Below are positions 1 through 6,806 of a stretch of DNA of 19,783 bases, piece after piece. The notes beneath the pieces are model-generated. The model was not told the DNA's origin and searched no databases. It saw only the letters and a list, made by a program, of their open reading frames with translations. Position numbers and translations under genes: made by a program. This DNA is from Desulfuromonadaceae bacterium UBA5613. GTDB taxonomy: Bacteria; Desulfobacterota; Desulfuromonadia; Desulfuromonadales; UBA2197. The stretch is from assembly GCA_002424625.1 (NCBI GenBank), contig DIKR01000143.1, positions 1 to 19,783 on the forward strand, in the 5' to 3' direction. Every line of letters begins with the position of its first letter. The first letter of the stretch is position 1.

Positions 1-169
1 GATCGTTGCCGGCGAAATACTTTTTTAGTTGGGACATCAGCCGGGAGAGGGTGATTCGAACGACCTGATTTCCCTGCGGATAGATTTTCAGATGACTGTA
101 AAGGAGACAGAGAACATTAAGAATGTTCCTGACCAGCGCCAGCCTGATAACCTGTTCTTCCTTCTGCAT
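1..169 (-). CDS. Partial CDS at window edge, unknown function
   Basis: An open frame on the minus strand starts at an ATG (169) and runs off the left edge with no stop, giving 56 visible residues. The peptide begins MQKEEQVIRLAL and is rich in Leu, Ile, Lys and Arg, with a helical look and no recognisable motif. The frame is open a little further upstream, but this ATG is the only standard start there. The Shine-Dalgarno is weak (GGGGA about 9 nt upstream). I do not recognise the family. It could be a spurious frame; the codon pattern and lack of stops favour a real N-terminus only modestly. Confidence 0.4.
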   Translation of the reverse strand, partial: MQKEEQVIRLALVRNILNVLCLLYSHLKIYPQGNQVVRITLSRLMSQLKKYFAGND

Positions 170-291
170 GGAATCTTTCCCCGCTAATCGAAGATCTTTA
201 ACTGCCGTGCGAATAGAGCGATTCGTACTCTGTCCCCTCTTTTTCCTGAAGTTTCACTGCGGAAAAAATGCCGCAGAGCAAAAGGCAGGGG
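170..291. other. Short intergenic gap with a small hairpin
   Basis: No gene is visible here. A perfect 6-bp inverted repeat with an 8-nt loop lies at 257-276 (CTGCGG and CCGCAG), just past the stop of the ferritin-like gene. It could be a weak transcript-end hairpin for that gene, but neither strand has a T-run after the stem, so it is not a classical terminator. Confidence 0.4.
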
Positions 292-783
292 TTAGTCCGT
301 GACAAAAAGGCGCTGATAAAACTTTTCCAATGCTTCTACATGTTCATTATCTGCCTTCATCAGAGCCAAAAATAATTGTTTTTGGTTCTCCTGAACAAAA
401 TGAACGGCTGTTGACATATGAAAATCAGCCAGGCCTTTCTCAAGCTTGATGGCGGCCCGCAATGCTTCAAGCATCCCCGGCGGGCTTTTTCTCGCCATGT
501 CATTTAAAGACCTGACAATTTTCAGGGCATTTTCTGCCTTACTGCCATCAATAACAATAGCATCTATAAATGGCTCCCGGCGCATTTTCAGGGCCAGGAC
601 AAATTGCTTGGCATGATCTTCCTCCTCCTTGGCCGTTTTACGCCAGAGTGCTGCCAATTCTGGATGATCGCTGTAAATCTCCGCAAAATATTTATATAAT
701 TCAGCGCTGGCAGCTTCAACATCACGACAGAGCTCCAACACTTTTACGATATCTGCACTGTTTTTCCCGGCATCAATGCCCAT
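292..783 (-). CDS. Rubrerythrin-like ferritin-fold diiron protein
   Basis: A 163-aa protein with the four-helix pattern of the rubrerythrin/ferritin-like superfamily. Helix 1 carries E23 and E28, helix 2 has an ExxH site (E54, H57), helix 3 has E106 and E115, and helix 4 has H148 and E150. Family members use a carboxylate-bridged diiron site for peroxide reduction or related redox and iron chemistry in the cytoplasm. There is no rubredoxin-type CxxC tail, so it is a stand-alone ferritin-like domain and would need a separate electron donor. The expected second ExxH reads DxxH (D145, H148), a conservative change of a likely metal ligand. The start is well supported: AGGAGG lies 5 nt before the ATG. 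It lies 64 nt downstream of the cardiolipin synthase gene on the same strand. The fold is clear, the substrate is not. Confidence 0.8.
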   Translation of the reverse strand: MGIDAGKNSADIVKVLELCRDVEAASAELYKYFAEIYSDHPELAALWRKTAKEEEDHAKQFVLALKMRREPFIDAIVIDGSKAENALKIVRSLNDMARKSPPGMLEALRAAIKLEKGLADFHMSTAVHFVQENQKQLFLALMKADNEHVEALEKFYQRLFVTD

Positions 784-847
784 AGGAACCTCCTGAAATC
801 AAATACTGCACTAAATAGGTGATGGTGACGACTTGAAATCGTTCAGC

Positions 848-2278
848 TCAAAGGTAGGGGGAGAAGATCTTGGCGAAGCCATTACGTAAACGGATCCAGA
901 GCGGCAGTTCCCGCAGCCGCGTCGCGGTCACGGGCGCCGAGACCGCCCGCGCCGCATCAAAGTAATCGGTCAGGGCTGCCGATGTCGTCTGGTCAAAAAT
1001 CTCAAGATTGAATTCGAAGTTCAAACGCAGACTGCGGGGATCGATGTTGGCTGATCCGATCAAGGCGTAGTGATGATCCATGAGCAACATTTTACTGTGG
1101 ACGAAGGGGGGGGGCTGATAAAAGATGCGGACTTTATGCTCGAGCAATTCAGCGAAATAATCCTGGGACGCCCAGTGCACAAAAGGAAAATTATTCTTTT
1201 GTGGCAGGATGATTTCGACCTGGACGCCGCGCAGTGCTGCGGCACAAAGGGCGGTGGTCAAGGCCCGATCAGGGATAAAGTAAGGGGTCATGATGCAAAC
1301 ACGCTTGCGGGCCGAGTTGAGGGCGCCGACGATGATCCAGGTGAGCGGTTCAAAGTCTTCATTCGGGCCGGCACTGATACCGCGGCAGAAGGATGCGCCG
1401 TCGACAAGGGGGGATGGTGAAGTGAGGGGTTTCTGCGGCACTTCGCCGGTGGCAAAGTACCAATCTTCAAAGAAAGCTTCCTGCATCTGCCCGACCACTG
1501 GTCCGGCAATCTCAAAGTGCAGGTCGACAACGCGATGCGGCAGAGCGGGGTCGGCAAGGAGGTGGCGGTCACTGATATTCATGCCGCCGGTAAAACCGAC
1601 GCAATTATCGACGATCAGCAGCTTGCGATGGTTGCGCAGGTTGATAAAAAAACCCCAGCTCGACAATGAAAAGGGGAGAAACCGGGCATGACGAATCGCC
1701 ATTTTGCTCAGTCGGCGATGAATCGGCGGCCAGAAGTAGTGTTCGCCGAGAGCATCGACCAGCACCCGGACATCGACGCCGCGGGTCGCCGCCCTTTGCA
1801 GTGCGTCACAGAAGGACTGACCAGTCCGGTCATCGGCAAAGATATACGAAGAAAGGTAGACGCTGTGCTGCGCCCCCTCAATTGCCGTCAGCATCGCCGG
1901 ATAAACTTCTTCGCCATTATGCAGGATGGAGAGCTTATTGCCATGCACCAGATGTCGGCGGGTGACCGCGTCAGCAAGGCTGCGCAGTGCGAAAAAATTT
2001 TCCCGGTGCATATACTGTGGCAAGGGGACTTCCTCGCCATGGTCCTCACAGGCCCACTCGAAGAAGTGCATCCGCCCCCGCGCCCGCCAGCGCCGCGCCT
2101 TGCTGCGGATGCGATTGACCCCGAGAAACCAGTAACCGAGCGCCCCCAAACCAGGAACAATGAGGCAGACCACAAACCAGCCCAGAGCTGAACGGGGATC
2201 ACGCTTGAGCAGGAGTGCGTGCCCGGCTGAAAAGAGCCCGAAAACGAGAAAGATGATGGCAAGGGTGGTGCTAAGCAT
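848..2278 (-). CDS. cls: Cardiolipin synthase (phospholipase D family)
   Basis: The protein (476 aa from the ATG at 2278; a GTG codon sits directly before it) has the full layout of bacterial cardiolipin synthases. Two N-terminal membrane segments lie at about residues 3-25 and 32-54, followed by two phospholipase D domains. Each carries an HKD motif: H218, K220, D225 in the first (NHRKLLIVD) and H395, K397, D402 in the second (VHSKMLLMD), with downstream GG/GS residues. The enzyme condenses two phosphatidylglycerols to cardiolipin plus glycerol, or uses a related donor, at the inner membrane. Length is normal for the family (about 480 aa). The upstream zinc-ribbon gene ends only about 10 nt before this start, so the two are probably co-transcribed; the Shine-Dalgarno is poor, consistent with translational coupling. 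Which Cls subclass it is cannot be decided from sequence alone. Confidence 0.93.
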   Translation of the reverse strand: MLSTTLAIIFLVFGLFSAGHALLLKRDPRSALGWFVVCLIVPGLGALGYWFLGVNRIRSKARRWRARGRMHFFEWACEDHGEEVPLPQYMHRENFFALRSLADAVTRRHLVHGNKLSILHNGEEVYPAMLTAIEGAQHSVYLSSYIFADDRTGQSFCDALQRAATRGVDVRVLVDALGEHYFWPPIHRRLSKMAIRHARFLPFSLSSWGFFINLRNHRKLLIVDNCVGFTGGMNISDRHLLADPALPHRVVDLHFEIAGPVVGQMQEAFFEDWYFATGEVPQKPLTSPSPLVDGASFCRGISAGPNEDFEPLTWIIVGALNSARKRVCIMTPYFIPDRALTTALCAAALRGVQVEIILPQKNNFPFVHWASQDYFAELLEHKVRIFYQPPPFVHSKMLLMDHHYALIGSANIDPRSLRLNFEFNLEIFDQTTSAALTDYFDAARAVSAPVTATRLRELPLWIRLRNGFAKIFSPYL

Positions 2279-2289
2279 CACGCGTCAGC

Positions 2290-2619
2290 TCAGCGCAGAT
2301 TCGTCGCGCAGCGCGGACAGGTGAGCATACTGGTCGAAGGGACTTTGTGGCCGCAGCTCGGGCAGCTGAACCAGTACTTGCAGAATTTGCACTGTGCTTC
2401 CGAAACGCCCTGACGTTTTTTGCATTTGGGGCAGAAGCGGTACATCTTGCGATTGGTGATATAGTCGGCAAAGATCATCGCGCAACGCGGGCACTCGCTG
2501 GCATCCCGCTTGCTGATCGGCGCGCCGCAGCCGGGATTGGGGCAGACAAAGACGGTTAGACACCCCGTGCACCAATATTTACCTTTTTTCAACTCGTTAC
2601 AGTTGGGACATTTATCCAT
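2290..2619 (-). CDS. Small protein with four zinc-ribbon modules
   Basis: A 109-aa protein starting MDKCPNCNELKKG. It is made almost entirely of paired Cys knuckles: CPNC/CTGC, CPNPGC/CPRC, CPKC/CKFC and CPSC/CPRC. That gives four predicted zinc ribbons in tandem, with aromatic and basic residues between them. The function is unknown; such proteins often bind nucleic acid or act as small adaptors. I chose the ATG at 2619 because it has a Shine-Dalgarno (GAGG, 8 nt upstream) and the zinc-binding core starts right after it. An in-frame extension to 2709 would add 30 non-conserved residues. It is the first gene of a probable operon with the cardiolipin synthase. Confidence 0.75.
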   Translation of the reverse strand: MDKCPNCNELKKGKYWCTGCLTVFVCPNPGCGAPISKRDASECPRCAMIFADYITNRKMYRFCPKCKKRQGVSEAQCKFCKYWFSCPSCGHKVPSTSMLTCPRCATNLR

Positions 2620-2753
2620 AGCGATCCTCGCGTTCGGTTCAGGGGAGGGAGTGAAGCGGACAAGTTTTATAATATTAACATGGTTATAGCAGAAATTAAA
2701 ACAGATCATCTTCGCAAGCGGGACAACAACGCAAACAAGACAGACTTGATGAC

Positions 2754-2768
2754 AGTTAAATGGATAAA
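2754..2768 (+). repeat. Direct repeat copy 1 (AGTTAAATGGATAAA)
   Basis: This 15-mer matches 2969-2983 (AGTTAAATGGCTAAA) at 14 of 15 positions. Both copies lie in the same intergenic region upstream of the response regulator. They may be paired sites for a regulator, but in AT-rich DNA a chance match is possible. Confidence 0.4.
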
Positions 2769-2968
2769 TAAATTATTTCATTTTAATTTTATACTTGGTA
2801 CTGTCCAGCCGATAACCTCCAGACATATCGTCACTAGCTCCAAGGATTAGCTTGATTCACGACCTATGGCGAAAGCCAAAACACAACCAACTCCAAAAAA
2901 AAATCATAAAAAAAATACAAAAGTACGAACGAGTAGTATATAGAAAATTTTATGGTATTCTGATCGAT

Positions 2969-2983
2969 AGTTAAATGGCTAAA
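2969..2983 (+). repeat. Direct repeat copy 2 (AGTTAAATGGCTAAA)
   Basis: Second copy of the 15-mer at 2754-2768, one mismatch. It lies about 120 nt upstream of the response-regulator start. Confidence 0.4.
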
Positions 2984-3069
2984 CGACCATCGCGGACCAG
3001 GGACCATAGGTATAGACACATTTCAACCGGGTGAGAACGGAACAAAACAAAAGGAAGTGTGTCAGACAA

Positions 3070-3090
3070 CTTTTCGTGATACCTGAAAAG
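3070..3090 (+). promoter_or_regulatory. Hairpin abutting the response-regulator ribosome site
   Basis: CTTTTC (3070-3075) and GAAAAG (3085-3090) form a perfect 6-bp stem with a 9-nt loop. The right arm runs into the purine-rich Shine-Dalgarno AGAGAGAAG before the ATG at 3101. The stem is weak, so a role in translation control is speculative. Confidence 0.25.
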
Positions 3091-3100
3091 AGAGAAGACA

Positions 3101-3796
3101 ATGAATATTTTACTCGTTGAAGACGAAGAGGTAACCGTACAATATCTGAGTAAAGGCCTTAAAGAGCGCGGTTACTCGATCAAGGTTTCCAATAATGGCA
3201 ATGAAGGGAAATGGCTGGCTCTGACTCAGCACTACGATGTGATCATCCTTGATGTGATGATCCCCGGCATCAACGGTTGGGAAGTTCTCAGGGGTTTGCG
3301 CAAAAGTGGTAACGAGACGCCGGTGATCTTTCTTACCGCACGCGACTCGGTTGATGACCGCGTCAAGGGACTGGAACTCGGTGCGAACGACTATGTGGTT
3401 AAACCTTTTTCCTTCTCCGAACTTCTTGCCCGGTTGCGTACGATTTCTCGATACACCGCCATCATCCATCAGGATGTCATCAAGGTTGACAATATGGAAC
3501 TCGACCTTCTCGGCCACTCAGTCCACCGCTGCGGTCGGCGTATCGATCTAACTCCAAAAGAGTTCGCATTGTTGGCACTTCTTGCCCGTCGGCAGGGGGA
3601 GGTCTTTTCACGATCACGCATTGCCGAACGGGTCTGGGACATCATCCTGGAAAAAAATTCAAACATTATCGACGTCCATATCCGCCGGTTGCGCAGCAAA
3701 CTGGACGATCCCTTTGATGTTAAGTTGATCCATACCGTCCGGGAAATCGGCTATGTCTTTGAATGCCGGAAGGACTGTGCAGCCAGAGGAAACTGA
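3101..3796 (+). CDS. OmpR-family response regulator, CusR/CopR-like (orphan)
   Basis: A 231-aa two-domain DNA-binding response regulator. The receiver domain (1-120) has the acidic pocket (E7, D8, E9), phospho-acceptor D51, T79 and K101. A winged-helix output domain follows (about 128-222) with LTPKEFALL, IDVHIRRLRSKL and TVREIGYVF. The spacing and wording (NGW after the phospho-Asp, VKGLELGANDY, QGEVFSRS) resemble the heavy-metal CusR/CopR group. No histidine kinase gene lies next to it in this window, so its kinase is elsewhere or the signal differs. The start has a modest purine-rich Shine-Dalgarno (AGAGAG). It sits just upstream of the cytochrome cluster, and palindromes of the type this subgroup binds occur in the gap between, so it is the best candidate regulator of the cluster. 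The real ligand or signal is unknown; a metal or redox cue is an inference. Confidence 0.88.
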   Translation: MNILLVEDEEVTVQYLSKGLKERGYSIKVSNNGNEGKWLALTQHYDVIILDVMIPGINGWEVLRGLRKSGNETPVIFLTARDSVDDRVKGLELGANDYVVKPFSFSELLARLRTISRYTAIIHQDVIKVDNMELDLLGHSVHRCGRRIDLTPKEFALLALLARRQGEVFSRSRIAERVWDIILEKNSNIIDVHIRRLRSKLDDPFDVKLIHTVREIGYVFECRKDCAARGN

Positions 3797-4012
3797 TAAT
3801 CAGCCGGAGGCGATTCTTTGTCCTGGTAGTTCCTTTCCCACATCAACCAGATCTGCCAGCTTTTCTAATCGTGACACCTTGCGCCCACCAGCAATCGCAA
3901 TAATCTCTCCTCACCTCCCCTTCTCAAACTTTTGACTGATCCTGAACTCATACTTCCGCATGACCTCAATACTACTTCCGACGCTTGCCAACTGCCTTGC
4001 GCCGGTATTCTC

Positions 4013-4028
4013 ATGACAAAAATGTCAT
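4013..4028 (+). promoter_or_regulatory. Palindrome 1, putative CusR/CopR-type operator
   Basis: ATGACA-AAAA-TGTCAT is a perfect 6-bp inverted repeat with a 4-bp centre. From family knowledge, CusR/CopR boxes have TGACA-N4-TGT architecture, which this fits exactly, and the gene just upstream is a regulator of that subgroup. It lies about 290 bp before the first cluster gene. That the regulator binds it is an inference. Confidence 0.55.
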
Positions 4029-4281
4029 TTAACCTTCACCGTATCGCAACTTTTCCCTCCTCTTCCTGCCGCGAAAAAACCATTTTCTCCCCGCTTCTGC
4101 AAAGGTAACAGCAGGTAATCACGATAGCGAAAAATGCGCCCGCAAACAACATGAAAATAATTAAATGAAAAAATCATTTTTCTTCAAGCACTTTTAAATC
4201 CCCCAGGACTTGCCCACCTTGTCCACCCATCAGTACGGCATCCCCCTTGCCTTAGTTATGAGCTAACGCCTCCTGCAAAGA

Positions 4282-4297
4282 ATTACATTTTCGTAAT
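4282..4297 (-). promoter_or_regulatory. Palindrome 2, putative CusR/CopR-type operator
   Basis: Read on the minus strand this is ATTACG-AAAA-TGTAAT, identical to palindrome 1 at 13 of 16 positions, including the AAAATGT core. It lies about 20 bp before the ATG at 4317, close to or inside the leader, so it may mediate repression, or autoregulation at a promoter with a very short leader. Confidence 0.5.
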
Positions 4298-4316
4298 CAA
4301 CCACGGAGTTTCAAAT

Positions 4317-5300
4317 ATGCTCCAAAAGTGCCTGACAACCTGCGCAATTCTGACTCTCGCGGCCGCCCTCTGGGTGCTGCCGACAGCGACTGCTGCCGTG
4401 GAAAGTGCCAGGTTCCTTTACCTGCTCTCCGATCTCAATGGTTCCCTCCCTTTTAACACCGTCATGATGCGGGTCGATCGACAGCACGATGAACTCTACC
4501 TATACGAGCAATCGATTCAGGCAGTGCGGGTCTTCAACACCACCGGGATGGAGATCTACCACTTTAACACTAGCGACTATCCTGGACGGTTCCTTGGTCT
4601 CTTCCCGACCGATCAAGGGGAGTTGCTCATCCTCACCAACAACAGCGGTGTGCTGACTCTCTTTACCTGCGACGAGCGGGGAAAGCCAAAATCCTCCCGG
4701 ATAATCCCCAACGCGACGGACCGCGCATTTCACCCTGATCTCTTTATCGGTCAAGGCGACCGGCTCTATCTCGCCGATCGCGCGCGCATGCTCGTCGTCG
4801 TCTGCAATCAAGAGGGAGGAGAGCAGCAACTCTACGATATCGCCGCGCGCCTCGAGATGACAGACGCCCAGCGCGACGATGCGGGACTGACCGGCTTCAA
4901 CGTCACACCCCAGGGAGAGATTCTCTTTACTGTCGCCACCGAGTTTCGCGCCGGCCGGATCGCTCTGGACGGCGCCATGCGCACCTTTGGCAGCAAGGGG
5001 AGTACGCCGGGAAAATTCAACATTGTCGGAGGGATTGCCGCTGACGATGCCGGCAATATCTATGTTGCCGAAACACTGCGCTGCACCATCATCGTCTTCG
5101 ATGGCCTTGGCCGTTTTCTCCAGCAGATCAGCCAGCGCGGCGAAGCGCCGGACAAGTTGATCGGGCCGGACGAGATCACGGTCCTGAATGACCGGATCTA
5201 TGTTTCACAAATGCGCGCCCGGGGTGTGAGTGTCTTTCGGATCGCCGCTCATCCGAAGGGGAACACACCCCCCGCAACCCGGGAAGGAGGTGACACCTAG
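4317..5300 (+). CDS. Exported NHL-repeat beta-propeller protein
   Basis: A 327-aa protein with a Sec signal peptide (hydrophobic residues about 7-22, likely cleavage near residue 26 after an Ala-Thr-Ala run) and a six-bladed-propeller pattern. Repeats of the type GxIYVAE...IIVFDxxG are clearest at about residues 222-265, where FGSKGSTPGKF is a typical NHL turn. The mature protein would be periplasmic or extracellular. NHL propellers are protein-interaction scaffolds and have no haem motif here. Its start has CGGAG about 8 nt upstream. It is the first gene of the cytochrome cluster, 113 nt before the OmcS-like gene, and a second NHL protein closes the cluster, so a structural or assembly role is likely. 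The exact partner cannot be read from the sequence. Confidence 0.8.
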   Translation: MLQKCLTTCAILTLAAALWVLPTATAAVESARFLYLLSDLNGSLPFNTVMMRVDRQHDELYLYEQSIQAVRVFNTTGMEIYHFNTSDYPGRFLGLFPTDQGELLILTNNSGVLTLFTCDERGKPKSSRIIPNATDRAFHPDLFIGQGDRLYLADRARMLVVVCNQEGGEQQLYDIAARLEMTDAQRDDAGLTGFNVTPQGEILFTVATEFRAGRIALDGAMRTFGSKGSTPGKFNIVGGIAADDAGNIYVAETLRCTIIVFDGLGRFLQQISQRGEAPDKLIGPDEITVLNDRIYVSQMRARGVSVFRIAAHPKGNTPPATREGGDT

Positions 5301-5413
5301 AGCAGCCTGCGGTGGTCTTCCAACGCCAGCATGACTGCGGATTCAGCAGAAGCAAAGTAGATCTATCACCGTTTTTATGTCGTCTGCTATTCAACCAAAA
5401 GGAGTTTAACGTC

Positions 5414-6691
5414 ATGAGGAACGCAAAAACGATCGTCCTTGCCGCCACACTGCTCTCTCTGATCTTTGCCGGCAGCGCTCTCGCCTTCCACGGCGGCGGC
5501 GTCGCCGAGTGCGAAGGCTGCCACACCATGCATAACTCGATGGATGGCGCGCAAGTCAATGCCAATCCCAACACCTTCCTGCTGCAGGGCACGGACCAGA
5601 GCTCGACCTGCCTGATCTGCCACGGCAAAGCCGGAGTCAGCAGCTACCACGTCCTCGGTACGGACGGCGTCGCGATCAACCCGGCAACTCTGCCGAACCT
5701 TAACACCACTCCGGGCGGCGACTTTGAGTGGCTGCAGCAAACCTTCTCCTGGACGGAACGCGACGGCGTAACGCCAGCGACCGAACCGGGCGAACGCCAC
5801 GGTCACAACGTCATCGCTGCCGATAAAGGGCTCAGTGCCGACACCACCCTGACAATGGCTCCGGGCGGAACCTTCGATGCCACTCAGCTCACCTGTGCCT
5901 CCTGCCATGATCCGCACGGCAAGTATCGTCTTACCGTAGACGGAGACGAAGTGACGAGCGGCGTACAGACAATTGCTTCCGGTTCGACCGGAACTCCTGC
6001 AACGGCGACCGGTGCAGTCGGTGTTTACCGGATCCTCGGCGGCGATGGTTATGCCCCGGTGAGCTATGACGCCGTCCCCTTCACCGCTGCAGCGCCGGTG
6101 GCGGTCTCTCCAAGCACTTACAACCGTTCCGAGACCCTTACCGCCCAGACCCGCGTCGCCTACGGCGAAGGCATGTCCGAATGGTGCGCCAATTGCCATG
6201 CTGACCTTCTCGTCGGGATCGGCAATACCAAGCATCCCACCGGTGCCGCGACCCAGCTTGGCACCTTCGCCGCCAATTACAACGCCTACGTCAAAACCGG
6301 CGACATGAGCAACGTCGATGAAACCAAAGGCTACGACTCTCTGGTCCCCTTTGAAGAAGGAACCAGCGACCGCGCGGCCCTCAAGCTGAATGCACAGATC
6401 AACAACAGCAAGATGCAAGGCGCCACCGCAACGAGCAATGTCAGCTGCCTCTCCTGCCACCGCTCGCACGCCTCAGGGTGGAAGAGCATGGCCCGCTGGC
6501 AGAACGACCTCGAATTCATCACCTCGAACGGGGCCTACATGGCCAGCGACAACGCCAATGCCACTGGCAAAGGTTACTATCATCAGGGCCGCACCAACGC
6601 CGTTTATGAAAAAGCCATGAACGGCCGCGTCGCCACCGACTTTGCGACTTACCAGCGTTCCCTCTGCAACAAATGCCACGCCAAGGATTAA
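5414..6691 (+). CDS. omcS: OmcS-family hexahaem nanowire cytochrome
   Basis: A 425-aa precursor with a signal peptide (1-24, cleaved after SALA) and a mature part of about 401 aa, close to OmcS (about 407). Six CXXCH motifs begin at precursor residues 33, 66, 161, 258, 345 and 418. Beyond haem count, blocks I recognise from Geobacter OmcS are kept: the N-terminus GGVAECEGCHTMHNS, the segments TPGGDF, CHDPHGKYR, YRILGG and PSTYNR, MSEWCANCH, PFEEGT, CLSCHR, and the exact C-terminus LCNKCHAKD. In OmcS filaments, mature His16 of one subunit ligates haem 5 of its neighbour; here that residue is His40 of the precursor (mature 16). This predicts an extracellular polymerising electron conduit. The start at 5414 follows AAGGAG and opens directly with the signal peptide; an upstream in-frame GTG is not credible. 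The OmcT-like paralogue in the same family is the main alternative name. Confidence 0.93.
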   Translation: MRNAKTIVLAATLLSLIFAGSALAFHGGGVAECEGCHTMHNSMDGAQVNANPNTFLLQGTDQSSTCLICHGKAGVSSYHVLGTDGVAINPATLPNLNTTPGGDFEWLQQTFSWTERDGVTPATEPGERHGHNVIAADKGLSADTTLTMAPGGTFDATQLTCASCHDPHGKYRLTVDGDEVTSGVQTIASGSTGTPATATGAVGVYRILGGDGYAPVSYDAVPFTAAAPVAVSPSTYNRSETLTAQTRVAYGEGMSEWCANCHADLLVGIGNTKHPTGAATQLGTFAANYNAYVKTGDMSNVDETKGYDSLVPFEEGTSDRAALKLNAQINNSKMQGATATSNVSCLSCHRSHASGWKSMARWQNDLEFITSNGAYMASDNANATGKGYYHQGRTNAVYEKAMNGRVATDFATYQRSLCNKCHAKD

Positions 6692-6710
6692 TTTCCTGAA
6701 CGGGGAGATG

Positions 6711-6742
6711 CCGCAGGGATCCCGACCTCGGGATCCCTGCGG
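6711..6742 (+). terminator. Hairpin 1 after the OmcS-like gene
   Basis: A perfect 15-bp stem, CCGCAGGGATCCCGA (6711-6725) pairing with 6728-6742 across a 2-nt CC loop, lies 19 nt after the stop. The sequence after it (TTCTGTCAGAAAA) has no proper T-run, so full intrinsic termination is unlikely. A 3'-end stabiliser or partial attenuator fits better. Confidence 0.7.
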
Positions 6743-6755
6743 TTCTGTCAGAAAA

Positions 6756-6787
6756 CGACCGACTGTCCCACCAGGGGCAGTCGGTCG
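6756..6787 (+). terminator. Hairpin 2, tandem with hairpin 1
   Basis: CGACCGACTGTCCC (6756-6769) pairs with 6774-6787 over 14 positions, one of them a G-U wobble, across a 4-nt loop. It starts 13 nt after hairpin 1 and ends 19 nt before the next start codon. There is no T-run, so it probably acts with hairpin 1 on mRNA decay or read-through, or blocks access to the next ribosome site. Confidence 0.65.
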
Positions 6788-6806
6788 ACCCGACCGCGGA
6801 GGCCGC

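Larger units (their letters stand above)
2620..3100. other. AT-rich divergent intergenic region
   Basis: No gene is visible in these 480 bases between the minus-strand zinc-ribbon gene and the plus-strand response regulator, so promoters for both are expected here. The base composition is much more AT-rich than the flanking genes, with A-tracts at about 2893-2920. A possible extended -10 element (TGGTATTCT, 2953-2961) lacks a convincing -35. TTGATG (2746-2751) and TAAATT (2769-2774), spaced 17 nt, is another weak candidate. A 15-bp direct repeat (2754-2768 and 2969-2983) and a hairpin next to the regulator start (3070-3090) are listed separately. Confidence 0.5.
3797..4316. other. Upstream regulatory region of the cytochrome cluster
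   Basis: This 520-base region between the response regulator and the first cluster gene holds no convincing protein gene. It contains two related 16-bp palindromes (4013-4028 and 4282-4297) and an AT-rich palindrome AAATGA-AAAAA-TCATTT (4163-4179). I could not find a confident -35/-10 pair or a sigma-54 -24/-12 element. A 34-codon minus-strand frame (3800-3904) follows a strong Shine-Dalgarno-like run but has no standard start at the right place. The long 5' region suggests layered regulation. Confidence 0.5.

Noticed and set aside
3753..3935. 60-codon plus-strand frame after the response regulator
   Set aside because: It overlaps the regulator's end in another frame, is rich in Pro and Ser with no motif, and has no convincing ribosome site.
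4163..4179. AAATGA-AAAAA-TCATTT palindrome
   Set aside because: It resembles the two putative operators only loosely, has a different centre length, and lies in AT-rich DNA where such palindromes arise easily.
5284..5293. Perfect anti-Shine-Dalgarno match AAGGAGGTGA at the end of the first NHL gene
   Set aside because: No usable start codon lies at the right distance; the OmcS-like gene has its own AAGGAG at the correct place, so this is probably just coding for the C-terminal residues.
5387..6469. 360-codon open frame antisense to the OmcS-like gene
   Set aside because: It mirrors the codon pattern of a clear cytochrome gene, has no domain features or ribosome site, and is expected by chance in GC-rich coding DNA.
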